Positions 17,366 through 26,798 of a stretch of 64,000 bases of DNA are shown here, piece by piece. Position 1 is the first letter of the stretch; every line of letters starts with the position of its first letter. Both the position numbers and the translations under genes were made by a program. The DNA lies in contig CAMUZG010000003.1 of NCBI GenBank assembly GCA_947165145.1, positions 1-64,000 on the forward strand, given 5' to 3'. The notes under the pieces are model-generated. The model ran no database searches and was not told where the DNA came from. It saw only the letters and a program-made list of their open reading frames with translations. Source of the DNA: an uncultured Selenomonadales bacterium. GTDB taxonomy: Bacteria; Bacillota; Negativicutes; Selenomonadales; Selenomonadaceae.

Positions 17366-18103
17366 TTATTTTTCGTAGCCGCGCGGCGTGAGCATGAAAC
17401 CCGCCTTGACGAAGCTTTGAGAATTGCCGATTATGACAAGCGTGAACATGTTGATGTCCTCGCGGATAAAATTTTCGAGCGTGGAAATAATTTTAGTTTC
17501 TCCGTCACGTCCAGCGTTCGTCACGATACCGACGGGCGTATCTTTGTCGCGGAAGTTCAGGATAATTTTTTGTACCTCATCAAGTTGAGTGACGCGACGT
17601 TTGCTCTTGGGATTGTACAGCGCGATTACGAAGTCAGCTTCCGCCGCACAACGCACACGCTTTTTGATGAGTTCCCAAGGCGTCATTAAATCGCTTAAGC
17701 TTATGATTGCAAAGTCGTGCATGAGCGGCGCACCGAGAATAGCTGCAACCGCATTGACAGCCGAGACTCCCGCGATAACTTCAAATTGCGGACGAATGTC
17801 TTCGGGTAAATCCAAAATCATATCGACGACAAGCCCTGCCATGCCGTAGACGCCCGAATCGCCGCTCGAAACGACCGCAACGTTGTGACCAGCCAAAGCC
17901 TCGTCAATCGCCAACCGTGAGCGTTCGACTTCCTGCATCATCGCACGCCCGATAATTTTTTTGCCGTCAAGCAACGGCTCAATGAGTTTGATGTAGGTGT
18001 TGTAGCCCGCCACGACCTGCGCGGACTCAATCGCAATACGAGCCCGAGGCGTCATTTCGTCGAGACTGCCGGGACCAATGCCGATTATGGAAATTTTTGC
18101 CAT
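17366..18103 (-). CDS. cobJ: Precorrin-3B C17-methyltransferase (CobJ/CbiH)
   Basis: The 245-residue tetrapyrrole methylase has the family N-terminus ISIIGIGPGSLDEMTPRA, the GDSGVYGMAG motif and YNPKSKRR. It methylates C17 and drives ring contraction in corrin synthesis. The ATG at 18103 follows AGGTG and comes one base after the NlpC/P60 stop. No other cob/cbi gene is near, so it is separated from its pathway and coupled to a wall hydrolase. Confidence 0.9.
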   Translation of the reverse strand: MAKISIIGIGPGSLDEMTPRARIAIESAQVVAGYNTYIKLIEPLLDGKKIIGRAMMQEVERSRLAIDEALAGHNVAVVSSGDSGVYGMAGLVVDMILDLPEDIRPQFEVIAGVSAVNAVAAILGAPLMHDFAIISLSDLMTPWELIKKRVRCAAEADFVIALYNPKSKRRVTQLDEVQKIILNFRDKDTPVGIVTNAGRDGETKIISTLENFIREDINMFTLVIIGNSQSFVKAGFMLTPRGYEK

Positions 18104-18104
18104 G

Positions 18105-18866
18105 TTAAGCACCTACAACTTTCCTTGCGCCGACAAATCGCGGACGCCAATATTCATTGTTCAAACTGTCAATCTTGACGCCCTTGCTCGACGAAGCATG
18201 CAGGAAATTGCCGTCGCCGAGATAAATTCCGACGTGTGAGACGCCGCTCGTGTAAGTCGTGAAGAAGACCAAATCGCCCGCCGTGAGTTGGTTGAGATTG
18301 ACGGCGCGACCAAGGTTGTACTGTTCATCAGCCAGACGCGGAATGTCGATACCGTTCATCTTGAAGACGTATTGCACCAAACCGGAGCAGTCGAAGCCCG
18401 CAGGCGTCGTTCCGCCGAAAACGTAAGGCACGCCCATAAAAGATTTTGCCGTCGTGACAATCGCCAGACCTTGCGTCCCCGTCAGTAAAGCTTGACCTAA
18501 CGGCGCGAAGGAAGTCTGCGGCTTATTGTTGGTTTTCGACTGATTATAGGTGACTTGCGGCAGAACACGTCCTTTCTTTTCTTTAGCCTTGCGCAAAGCT
18601 CGCCACGTGACATTAGTGACGATACCCGTGACGCTGATTTTGTTGTCGCGTTGGAAGGCGGAAACTGCGCGTTCGGTTTCGGTGCCGTAAACTCCGTCGA
18701 GTTCGGTAATTTCGTAGCCGATAAGATAAAGTTTCTTCTGCAGAATCAAAACGTCTTCGCCGCGAGAATTCTTTGACAGCGTGGGCGAGGCAAAAGCTAC
18801 GGTACTCAACGCGGTACTCAACAGGAACAGCACAATGACGGCGGTGATTGCAACTTTAAACTTCAT
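18105..18866 (-). CDS. Secreted NlpC/P60 endopeptidase with peptidoglycan-binding domain
   Basis: This 253-residue protein has a signal peptide (MKFKVAITAVIVLFLLSTAL), a PG_binding_1 domain at about 35-95 and a C-terminal NlpC/P60 domain. The catalytic Cys is in PAGFDCSGLVQYVF, the His in GVSHVGIYLG and the third residue in FLHASSSKG. Such enzymes cut wall stem peptides. GGGAGG eight bases upstream supports the ATG at 18866. It sits between mupG and cobJ in one run. Confidence 0.93.
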   Translation of the reverse strand: MKFKVAITAVIVLFLLSTALSTVAFASPTLSKNSRGEDVLILQKKLYLIGYEITELDGVYGTETERAVSAFQRDNKISVTGIVTNVTWRALRKAKEKKGRVLPQVTYNQSKTNNKPQTSFAPLGQALLTGTQGLAIVTTAKSFMGVPYVFGGTTPAGFDCSGLVQYVFKMNGIDIPRLADEQYNLGRAVNLNQLTAGDLVFFTTYTSGVSHVGIYLGDGNFLHASSSKGVKIDSLNNEYWRPRFVGARKVVGA

Positions 18867-18902
18867 CGCATCAACCTCCCGACAGCGAACGGCATACACC
18901 GT

Positions 18903-19952
18903 TCACCGAGTGAGTTTAAACGAAAACTTCCGTCGGGGCTTGAGATAACCTGCCAAAAAAATTTCTTCGTCAGGAATGTGCGCCGCAATGTTGACGCGTT
19001 CGTCAGCGGGCAGCACATCTTGTATTATTTGAACTTCGCCTGCATATCGCCCGAAGTTTTCGTTGTCAATCGTCACGTCGCCGAACGTCCGCGCAGAGCA
19101 CGTCGAATCAGCGGCAATCGTCCCGCCGAGTTCTTTGAGGTATTGTCGACCTTCAACCGCACGAATCACGGATTTAGCAACGTCAGCACGGCGCGTAAAT
19201 GTACGGCTCAAAATCTCCGCAACAATCGGATCGTCGCTCAAAATTTGCGCACGGAAAATAACTTCGTCGTCCGTAATGTTCGCGACCGCTTGCAATTCTT
19301 CATGAGTGGGTTGACCGTCGCCGATGATGATGAAGTCGACGCCGAGAGCCGCGAGGAATCTTGCTGATAAGTCCGTCGAAAAATTTCTGCAGTCTTCGAG
19401 AGTGGGCAGACCTTCGCGCAAAGGCAAACGACGTTGACCGTTGAGACTGGACACGAACGCGCCGACACTTATCCCGAAATCGTGCAGAAGTTGATTTTGG
19501 TTGTCGAAAAAATAAGTCTCCAAGCCGGTGTACGGGTGCGGATAAAAATTGTGCAGCGCGGCAATGTTGTTGAAGTCTGCGTTATGAGCCGTGAGCGACT
19601 CTAAAAAATCTTCCGTGACGGTCGAGGCGTTGAGCTGAATTTTTCTGCGTTGACTAATCTCCGCGACCTGTTGAACCGTGAAGCCGTCGTCGAGGCGCAA
19701 AGTTATCCCGTCCAAGTCGTATTGCGCGAAATTGTCGGCGTTCACGTCGAGAATAATTTCAAAGCCGCAACCGACCGCAGTCGTCAAAATTTCCGCGAAG
19801 TCTTCTTGAAAAGTTTCGGCGTCGGACGCTTCGGGAATTTGCACGGAGCTGAACAATCTTTTAAAGCCCAGAGCCGCCGCGGTCTCAATCAGCGAAAGAT
19901 TTTCTTCAATGTCGCAATCGAGCCCGACGTAAATTGAAATTCCGTTCTGCAT
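18903..19952 (-). CDS. MupG/DUF871-family 6-phospho-N-acetylmuramidase-like protein
   Basis: A 349-residue protein with an N-terminal TIM barrel (GISIYVGL, ETAAALGFKRLFSSVQIPE, LHNFYPHPYTGL) and a C-terminal cyclophilin-like part (GYLKPRRKFS). The DUF871 family includes MupG, which splits MurNAc-6-phosphate-containing disaccharides in the cytoplasm. Its place directly after murQ fits a MurNAc-6-phosphate salvage route. AAAGGAG precedes the ATG. Confidence 0.85.
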   Translation of the reverse strand: MQNGISIYVGLDCDIEENLSLIETAAALGFKRLFSSVQIPEASDAETFQEDFAEILTTAVGCGFEIILDVNADNFAQYDLDGITLRLDDGFTVQQVAEISQRRKIQLNASTVTEDFLESLTAHNADFNNIAALHNFYPHPYTGLETYFFDNQNQLLHDFGISVGAFVSSLNGQRRLPLREGLPTLEDCRNFSTDLSARFLAALGVDFIIIGDGQPTHEELQAVANITDDEVIFRAQILSDDPIVAEILSRTFTRRADVAKSVIRAVEGRQYLKELGGTIAADSTCSARTFGDVTIDNENFGRYAGEVQIIQDVLPADERVNIAAHIPDEEIFLAGYLKPRRKFSFKLTR

Positions 19953-19969
19953 GTAAAAATCTCCTTTGC

Positions 19970-20719
19970 TTAAGAGCTGATTATCTGGTTGATTCGTCGG
20001 ACGCGGTCGCGGAGCTTGTCATTGGTCGCCTGCACGCAAATCATCAAGTTGCCGCGAACTTTGCCGATTTTAATCATTGCGGCGGTCGTCAGCATGTTGA
20101 GCACCATTTTTGTAGCGGTACCGGCTTTCATGCGCGTTGAACCCGTCAAAGCTTCGGGACCAGTCACGGGAGTTATCGCGATGTCGACGACTTTGGCGAG
20201 CGCGGAATTTTCAGTGCAGGAGACGCCGACGGTTGTTGCGCCGAGATTTTTTGCGAATTCGATTCCGCCCAAAACGTACGGTGTGCGCCCCGACGCTGTG
20301 ATTCCGACGAGAATATCTTTTGCGCTGAAATGTTTTTCGGTCAAGTCATGTGCGGCAAGTGTGCGATTATCTTCCGCGCCTTCGACAGCCCGAATCAATG
20401 CACCTTCACCGCCGGCAATGAGACCTTGAACCATATCGGGCGACACGCCGAAAGTTGGTGGGCATTCCGACGCGTCAAGTATGCCGAGACGACCCGAAGT
20501 TCCTGCGCCGATGTAAAACAGACGTCCGCCACGAGAAAATTTTTCAGCGATAGCGTCGACAGCACGAGCAATTTCGGGCAGAACGCGTTCGACAGCTATG
20601 GCAATTTTTTTGTCCTCGTCGTTGATGAGCTTGACCATTTCAAGCGTCGTGCAGGTGTCTATGTGAGCGGTTGCGGGATTGATTCGTTCGGTTGTCAGCT
20701 CAGCGAAATTATCAGTCAT
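19970..20719 (-). CDS. murQ: N-acetylmuramic acid 6-phosphate etherase, short form
   Basis: This enzyme removes lactate from MurNAc-6-phosphate, giving GlcNAc-6-phosphate. SIS-domain motifs are complete: [40 protein letters not shown] and [13 protein letters not shown]. It has only 249 residues; MurQ is usually near 300. The frame stops right after [15 protein letters not shown], so the C-terminal helical region is missing and mupG starts 17 bases later. Whether it is active is uncertain. Confidence 0.9.
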   Translation of the reverse strand: MTDNFAELTTERINPATAHIDTCTTLEMVKLINDEDKKIAIAVERVLPEIARAVDAIAEKFSRGGRLFYIGAGTSGRLGILDASECPPTFGVSPDMVQGLIAGGEGALIRAVEGAEDNRTLAAHDLTEKHFSAKDILVGITASGRTPYVLGGIEFAKNLGATTVGVSCTENSALAKVVDIAITPVTGPEALTGSTRMKAGTATKMVLNMLTTAAMIKIGKVRGNLMICVQATNDKLRDRVRRINQIISS

Positions 20720-20796
20720 GATTTTTCCTCTCTTGCTTAGGTTATTAGGGAATTAGAAAAGCCAGTATTAACCTATTAACCTGTTAACCTAAAGAC

Positions 20797-21627
20797 TCAC
20801 GGTATAAAAATTAAGTCGGCAATTTCGGGGTTGCCGTCTTCGATTAGACTTTGCTTGAAACGACTGAGCGGCGCGAAAATCGGCGAGCCTTTCAATCGCA
20901 GTTGGAACCGTAGCAGCGTGTGACTGTTCGTGCCGAGCACGGGAATTCTCGTCAAAACGTAAGGATTATCGTCGTTGTCCGCCAAGCCGTAATCTTCGAT
21001 AAAACCTGCGCGGAATCCTACTTCCTTGCAAGTATCTTCGGCGTCGAGCGTGTATTTGCCTTCGGGGTAAGCGATGAACTTCGCGGGTTTTTTGAGAGCC
21101 CATTCAATCGCCTGTTTCGAGCCGTAAATTTCGTTCCAGAGCTTGTCGCCTTTGACGGTCGTCAGATTTTTGTAAGTCATGGTGCGGCTTTCAATGTCGA
21201 CGAAACCGCCGGCTTGCAACGCGCGAGCTTGATCCCACGTCAGATAATCTTTCAAGCCGATATGATCCGTGACGATAAAAACTGTCGCCCGCATGTTGTA
21301 CTTTTGCAGAATCGGGAAGACGTTGTTGTAAATGTCAGCGTGTCCGTCGTCGAAGGTCAGCACAATCGGTTTCGCGGGCAGAGTTTTGCCAGTCTCCCAC
21401 GCGTCAAGCAAATCGTCGGGCGAAATGACGCGGTAGCCGTTATCGACCAGAAATTTCATCTGCGCGTCGAAATCGGCAACAGTGAGCGTCGTAGGACTTT
21501 TATCGGCATCGTTCACGCGGTGATAAACCAAAATCGGCACGCCGTCAGCTTCACGCGCAAATAGCCAGAAAATAAATCCCGCCGTAGCCAACATCAGCAC
21601 GAGCATTGCAAGCAACAACTTTTTCAT
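20797..21627 (-). CDS. Membrane-anchored polysaccharide deacetylase
   Basis: The 276-residue protein has an N-terminal hydrophobic anchor (KKLLLAMLVLMLATAGFIFWLF) and a NodB-type domain with PILVYHRV, LTFDDGHADIYNNVFPIL and the later YPEGKYT motif. It probably deacetylates GlcNAc residues in peptidoglycan or a surface glycan. The ATG at 21627 follows GGAAGGAG with a long spacer. It is the first gene of the run deacetylase, murQ, mupG, NlpC/P60, cobJ. Confidence 0.88.
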   Translation of the reverse strand: MKKLLLAMLVLMLATAGFIFWLFAREADGVPILVYHRVNDADKSPTTLTVADFDAQMKFLVDNGYRVISPDDLLDAWETGKTLPAKPIVLTFDDGHADIYNNVFPILQKYNMRATVFIVTDHIGLKDYLTWDQARALQAGGFVDIESRTMTYKNLTTVKGDKLWNEIYGSKQAIEWALKKPAKFIAYPEGKYTLDAEDTCKEVGFRAGFIEDYGLADNDDNPYVLTRIPVLGTNSHTLLRFQLRLKGSPIFAPLSRFKQSLIEDGNPEIADLIFIP

Positions 21628-21661
21628 CAGACTGGCAACTCCTTCCAGTAAAATTTCAGTA

Positions 21662-21690
21662 AATATATAACAAGGCACTTGCGGTGTCAA
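21662..21690 (-). promoter_or_regulatory. Promoter of the deacetylase-murQ-mupG run
   Basis: On the minus strand a consensus TTGACA (21690-21685) and TATATT (21667-21662) are spaced by 17 bases. Confidence 0.72.
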
Positions 21691-21765
21691 TCTTGACCGC
21701 GCAATTTTCTATAGACGCAACGAATCTGTTTGTGATAAGATACGTTACACGTTAGGAGGGATTGT

Positions 21766-24030
21766 ATGGCTGGAACACCTTTAAGCGGCGACGTGCAACC
21801 TCAACCGCACACGCCAAAGAAAAAATCTTCAACGTTCCTGAAAATTTTTATCGGACTAATAATTTTTCTAATCGTCATGGCGGTCGGCGTAGGTATCGGC
21901 TTCGTGACCGCAAACCTCAACGTCAAAGCGGACTTATCAAAAGACATTCTACCACCAGCTTCGTCGCAGATTTACGATTCGGCGGGCAACGAGATAGCCA
22001 ACATTCACGCGTCGGAAAATCGTGTGCCCGTCAAGATTGAACAAATCCCCGTCAACCTGCAGAACGCTTTCGTTGCAATCGAGGACAATCGTTTTTACGA
22101 GCACAAAGGCGTTGACTTCCGTGGCTTACTTCGTGCGGCGTACACAAATCTTATCACGCGCGAAATTGCTGAGGGCGGCTCAACGATAACTCAACAGCTC
22201 GCCAAAAATGCTTACCTCACGCAGGACAGAACTATCAAGCGCAAAATCCAGGAAATTTTCCTTGCGCTCCAACTCGAAAAGCAGTACACCAAGCAGGAGA
22301 TTCTTGAGCTTTACCTCAACCAAATTTATTTCGGGCAAGGTGCTTACGGTGTGCAGGCGGCGGCGAAAACTTACTTCGGCAAGAACGTTTCAGACTTGAA
22401 CTTGAGCGAATGCGCGATGCTAGCAGGTATTCCGAAGAGCCCGAATTATTATTCGCCGTTCAACAATCTCAATGCCGCAATCGAACGCCGCAACACCGTT
22501 CTCGACCAGATGATAACTTACGGCTACGTCAACCGCAACGAGGCGTATGCTGCTAAAAATGCCGAGGTGACCCTTGCGCCGCAAAATGTTTCCGAGAAGC
22601 ACAAGGACGCCATGTATTTTATCGAGTATGTCACGCAACTGTTGGTTGACCGCTATGGTGCCGACGCCGTCTACAAAGAAGGTCTCAAGGTCTACACGAC
22701 GATTGATCTTGATATGCAGAAAATGGCGGAAGAAGCTTTGATGATGTATCTGCCCGAATATTTTACCGACGCTGGCGGAATCGTTCAGCCGCAAGGCGCA
22801 ATCGTTGCCATTGAGCCGAAGACAGGTTATATCCGCGCAATGGTCGGCGGACGTGGCACTGACCAATTCAATCGCGCGACAATGGCGGAACGTCAACCAG
22901 GCTCCGCGTTTAAACCGTTCGTCTTCGTTGCAGGACTTGAAAACGGTTACACGCCCGACACCGTCATTGAGGACAGCCCGATAACGATTGGCGATTGGTC
23001 ACCGATGAATTACAGCCGACGCTTTAGCGGCAACGTCACGCTCCGCACAGTCGCAATCAATTCAATGAACGTGCCGACCGTCAAAATGGCGCAGGCTCTC
23101 GGCATTGACAAGGCGATTTTCTACGCGCAGGAGATGGGCATTTCAACTTTCGTGCTCGACGGCGACCCCAACGATACGAATCTTGCCGTGTCACTCGGCG
23201 GTTTGACCAGAGGCGTTACTCCGCTTGAAATCGCCAGTGCTTACGGAACCTTCGCAAACAACGGCGTTCACATTCCGCATATCGCGATAACAAAAGTTCT
23301 CGACCGCAACGGCAAAATCATTCACGAGTCTGTTTCCGAAGGGCGACAAGTCATCATGCCCGAAAGTGCCGCCGATTTAACCGACATGCTCGAAGAAGTC
23401 ATCACGAGAGGTACGGGACGCCGCGCAGCTATCGGACGACCTGCCGCAGGCAAAACCGGTACAACAAGCGATTACAATGACGCGTGGTTTGTCGGCTACA
23501 CGCCCGATTTAGTTGCCTCCGTGTGGATTGGTTGCGACGATAACAGCAAACTCGACGGCATCACGGGCGGCGACCTTCCCGCGACGATTTGGAGCCACTT
23601 CATGCAGAACGCGTTGCTGAACGTCCCCGTGCATGATTTTGACCCGATTGTTGTCGAGAGACGCTCAAACAGAAACGTCGTCACTGAAGTTCGTGATAAC
23701 AGTCGTCGCCGTGAATATTATGACGATGAGCCCGAACCGCGCGGTTATTATTCTGAACCAGAGCCCGAACCAACTTATCGTGAACCAGAGCCCGATTACA
23801 CGAAAAAGCCCGAAGGCGTTCCCGATTTCAATCCTGAGTCCGAACCGACTTACAGCGAACCAGAGCCGACTTATCGTGAACCAGAGCCCGAACCAACTTA
23901 TCGTGAACCAGAGCCAACTTATCGTGAGCCCGAACCTGTTTATAACGACCCTGAACCGATTCGCGAGCCGGAGCCGACGATTGATAATGCGCCTTCAATG
24001 GGCGATGAACTTTCAAAAGGACGAGACTGA
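21766..24030 (+). CDS. Penicillin-binding protein 1A with Pro/Glu repeat tail
   Basis: The 754-residue bifunctional wall synthase has a cytoplasmic start, one membrane helix (about 25-48), a GT51 glycosyltransferase (AIEDNRFYEHKGVDFRGLLR, GGSTITQQLAKN) and a transpeptidase with SxxK in PGSAFKPF, SMN and KTGTT. The last 100 or so residues are low complexity, built from EPEPTYREPEP-type units, and would be extracellular. Its TGA overlaps the pilT-like ATG by one base, so it heads the pilus operon. Confidence 0.95.
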   Translation: MAGTPLSGDVQPQPHTPKKKSSTFLKIFIGLIIFLIVMAVGVGIGFVTANLNVKADLSKDILPPASSQIYDSAGNEIANIHASENRVPVKIEQIPVNLQNAFVAIEDNRFYEHKGVDFRGLLRAAYTNLITREIAEGGSTITQQLAKNAYLTQDRTIKRKIQEIFLALQLEKQYTKQEILELYLNQIYFGQGAYGVQAAAKTYFGKNVSDLNLSECAMLAGIPKSPNYYSPFNNLNAAIERRNTVLDQMITYGYVNRNEAYAAKNAEVTLAPQNVSEKHKDAMYFIEYVTQLLVDRYGADAVYKEGLKVYTTIDLDMQKMAEEALMMYLPEYFTDAGGIVQPQGAIVAIEPKTGYIRAMVGGRGTDQFNRATMAERQPGSAFKPFVFVAGLENGYTPDTVIEDSPITIGDWSPMNYSRRFSGNVTLRTVAINSMNVPTVKMAQALGIDKAIFYAQEMGISTFVLDGDPNDTNLAVSLGGLTRGVTPLEIASAYGTFANNGVHIPHIAITKVLDRNGKIIHESVSEGRQVIMPESAADLTDMLEEVITRGTGRRAAIGRPAAGKTGTTSDYNDAWFVGYTPDLVASVWIGCDDNSKLDGITGGDLPATIWSHFMQNALLNVPVHDFDPIVVERRSNRNVVTEVRDNSRRREYYDDEPEPRGYYSEPEPEPTYREPEPDYTKKPEGVPDFNPESEPTYSEPEPTYREPEPEPTYREPEPTYREPEPVYNDPEPIREPEPTIDNAPSMGDELSKGRD

Positions 24031-25013
24031 TGTTAGAACAAATTTTGGAACAAGCGGTGCGACTCGAAGCGTCCGACATTCATTTGACCGTTGGGCAGCC
24101 GCCATTCTTTCGCGTGAACGGTGACGTTTTCCGCATGACTGTCGCGCCGCTGAAAGAACGCACAATGGATATTTTCCTCGACTTGCTTTTAACGCCGCGA
24201 TTGAGCGACGAGCTTGAGAAAAAAATGGCGGTCGACTTCTCTTATTTTGACGCGCAACTCAATCGCCGCTTCCGCATCAACATCTATCATCAGCGGAAAT
24301 TTCCCGCGCTTGCCTTGCGTTTAATTGCCAAAGACATTCCCAAGCTTGACGACATTGGTGCGCCCGCCGTGCTTAAAAATTTCTTCGCCGCCGCGCAGGG
24401 TTTGATACTCGTGACGGGCAGAACAGGTTCCGGCAAATCAACGACGATAGCGGCTTTCCTCAAGGAAATTTGCCAAACGCGACATCTTCACCTGCTTACA
24501 CTCGAAGACCCGATTGAATTTGAGTACGCGTCGGAGCATTCGTTCATCAGCCAACGAGAATACGGCACGGACTTTTTGAACTTCGCGGCGGCAATCCGGA
24601 CGGCAATGCGCGAAATGCCCGATGTGCTTTTAATCGGAGAAATTCGCGACGCGGAGACCATGCACGCGGCACTTGAGGCGTCTGCGGCAGGCGTATTGGT
24701 TTTGGCAACATTGCACACAAAATCGGCGGCGGAAACAGCAATGCGCGTCGAAACGATGTTTCCGCTTGTTCAACGCGACGCAATCCGTGATTTGTTCGCC
24801 GACGAATTCAGCGCGATAATCTCTCAACAGCTCGTCAAAACTCCGAATGGACGACGTTGCGCGGCTGAAGTCTTACTCGCAAATCCTGCGGCTCGTTCGC
24901 TGATTCGGCAAGGAAAATACGTGCAACTGCCCAACGTGATGATGAGCGGGCGGGCTCAAGGTATGCAGACAATGGAAGCGGCGTTGAAGGCAATCGCCAA
25001 TGAAAAAATTTAA
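24030..25013 (+). CDS. PilT-type secretion ATPase
   Basis: A 327-residue hexameric ATPase of the type IV pilus/type II secretion class. It has an N-terminal PAS-like region (SDIHLTVGQPPFFRVNGDV), Walker A TGRTGSGKST, the Asp box LEDPIEFE, Walker B LIGEIRDAET and His box LATLHTKSA. The C-terminal LIRQGK and GMQTMEAAL patterns are PilT-like, suggesting pilus retraction. The longer assembly ATPase (PilB/GspE) is not in this window. It overlaps the next gene by 14 bases. Confidence 0.92.
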   Translation: MLEQILEQAVRLEASDIHLTVGQPPFFRVNGDVFRMTVAPLKERTMDIFLDLLLTPRLSDELEKKMAVDFSYFDAQLNRRFRINIYHQRKFPALALRLIAKDIPKLDDIGAPAVLKNFFAAAQGLILVTGRTGSGKSTTIAAFLKEICQTRHLHLLTLEDPIEFEYASEHSFISQREYGTDFLNFAAAIRTAMREMPDVLLIGEIRDAETMHAALEASAAGVLVLATLHTKSAAETAMRVETMFPLVQRDAIRDLFADEFSAIISQQLVKTPNGRRCAAEVLLANPAARSLIRQGKYVQLPNVMMSGRAQGMQTMEAALKAIANEKI

Positions 25014-26196
25014 ATACCGCGGCTACGACGATAAAGCTGTTCAACAGGTAGGCACGTTGGAGGCGGAAGATTATGCCGAAGCCTACGCCGCGCTGAACTA
25101 TCAAGGAATCAAAGTCGTCAAACTCGAACAGACCGGCGCAACGTTCGGCAAGTCGGCGGAAAATTTTTTGCTCAAGCTCAAACTCGGCGGACAGTGGCGA
25201 GCCGTCTTTTTCCGCGAATTGAGCGTGATGCTCGGCGTGATGACGTTGCACGATTCGTTGAAGACTTTGGCGACTGCGGCGAAAAATCACCCGTCGGAAA
25301 AAATTTTGTCGGAACTTGTCATTGCGGTCGGCGAAGGTCAAACTTTCGGCGCGGCACTCGAACGTTTCGACACAATTTTCGGCGGCGACGCAATTCAATC
25401 AATCACAATCGCTGAGACAACCGGCAACCTGCAGGACGTGGCGGCGCGACTTGCCGTGCAACTCGAACGCAGCTATTCAACCGAGAAAAAAATTCGCGGC
25501 GCAATGTATTATCCCGTGTTCGTGCTACTTGCGGCGTTGGCGGCGGCGATAATTTTAATCAACGTGACACTCCCCGTGTTTGAAAATTTTTTCGCGGAGC
25601 AGGGCAACGACTTGCCGCTCGTGACGCTGATATTTTTGCGCGGCGGAAAATTTTTGGCGGAGAATTGGACGCTTATATTTTTCACGCTGACATTGTGCGG
25701 CGTCGTCTGCGTGATGATTGTCCGCAAAGTCGAGGCGATAAAATTTTTTTTGGACAAGCTCAAGATGTCAGTCAAACTCCTGCGCGAAGTCGAACTGCGG
25801 AATTTTTTCGGGCGATTGAGCTTTCTGCTTGAAAGCGGCGTGACACTCGACGAGGCAATGAGACTCTGCGCGGACGCCGTCAAAAATCTTTACGTGAAAA
25901 AAATTTTGGGTGACATAAAATTTTCAATCGAACGCGGCGGAAGTTTGGGTGCACTCGTCGCCAAAGAAAATTTCCCGCCGTTGTATGTCGGATTAATCGT
26001 GACGGGCGAAGCTGGCGGCGAACTCGTCAACATGTTGCGACAATGCGAATCAATGGCGGATTTCGAGATCGAAGACATCTTGCGGACGCTCCCCGCCAAA
26101 GCTGAAATTTTCGGGACGTTGTTAGCGGGACTGATTGTCGCGACGATGGTTTTTGCCGTCATGTTGCCGATACTCGACGTGACAAGCTTGCTTTAG
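25000..26196 (+). CDS. PilC/GspF-type inner membrane platform protein
   Basis: The 398-residue protein has two T2SSF domains, each ending in membrane helices: the first near AMYYPVFVLLAALAAAIILI, a second near LIFFTLTLCGVVCVMIV, and the last near TLLAGLIVATMVFAVML. LSVMLGVMTLHDSLKTLA and LLESGVTLDEAMRLC are family motifs. It anchors the pilus or secretion ATPase. The start overlaps the pilT-like gene. Confidence 0.92.
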   Translation: MKKFKYRGYDDKAVQQVGTLEAEDYAEAYAALNYQGIKVVKLEQTGATFGKSAENFLLKLKLGGQWRAVFFRELSVMLGVMTLHDSLKTLATAAKNHPSEKILSELVIAVGEGQTFGAALERFDTIFGGDAIQSITIAETTGNLQDVAARLAVQLERSYSTEKKIRGAMYYPVFVLLAALAAAIILINVTLPVFENFFAEQGNDLPLVTLIFLRGGKFLAENWTLIFFTLTLCGVVCVMIVRKVEAIKFFLDKLKMSVKLLREVELRNFFGRLSFLLESGVTLDEAMRLCADAVKNLYVKKILGDIKFSIERGGSLGALVAKENFPPLYVGLIVTGEAGGELVNMLRQCESMADFEIEDILRTLPAKAEIFGTLLAGLIVATMVFAVMLPILDVTSLL

Positions 26197-26207
26197 GAGG
26201 AATTGAC

Positions 26208-26798
26208 ATGGCAACCGAAATTCTTAACGACGCGAAGTTTTATCAGTTCCATGAAATTATCGGAGGAAAAAAATTTATGGCACCTGCACCAAATCCCACT
26301 CACGGCGGAGTCATCATGCGGCTTGGAATGATTATCGGAAGTTATTTAGACGCTAACGACGGCGGCTATGTTCTCGGCGATAATACTGATGTACACTTTC
26401 CAGACGGCACGCTTTTAAAGCCGGACTTATCTATCGTCACCGAAAAAAATTCGGCGATAATCGATTGGAGCAGAGGTATCAACGGTGTTCCCGATATGGT
26501 CGTTGAAGTTTTGTCGAAGTCTACAAAGAAAAAAGACGTCACCATAAAAAAAGATCTCTACGAAGCTCAAGGCGTGCGCGAATATTGGATTGTCGACCCA
26601 TGGGCAAGGAGCGTTGCGGTTTATCTTCTTCGTGACGGAAAATATTTTTTGGACGAAGATTATATTTTGTTTGACGAGGAAGATTTGAATTACATGACCG
26701 AAGAAGAAAAATCCGAAGTCAAGCATGAGGTGCCGGTTGCCACACTCGACGGGCTGAAAATTCCTTTGAAGTATATTTTCAAGTGGGGATACAAATGA
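26208..26798 (+). CDS. Uma2/DUF820-family PD-(D/E)XK protein
   Basis: This 196-residue protein resembles Uma2 family putative restriction-endonuclease-like proteins: HGGVIMRLGMIIGSYL, GTLLKPDLSIV, VPDMVVEVLSKST and YEAQGVREYWIVDP. The D...E.K core (PDL, VEVLSKS) is intact. Function of the family is unknown; it is expanded in cyanobacteria and scattered elsewhere. It follows TAGGAGG and shares ATGA with ftsE, so it is cotranscribed with pilus genes, an unusual place. Confidence 0.85.
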   Translation: MATEILNDAKFYQFHEIIGGKKFMAPAPNPTHGGVIMRLGMIIGSYLDANDGGYVLGDNTDVHFPDGTLLKPDLSIVTEKNSAIIDWSRGINGVPDMVVEVLSKSTKKKDVTIKKDLYEAQGVREYWIVDPWARSVAVYLLRDGKYFLDEDYILFDEEDLNYMTEEEKSEVKHEVPVATLDGLKIPLKYIFKWGYK

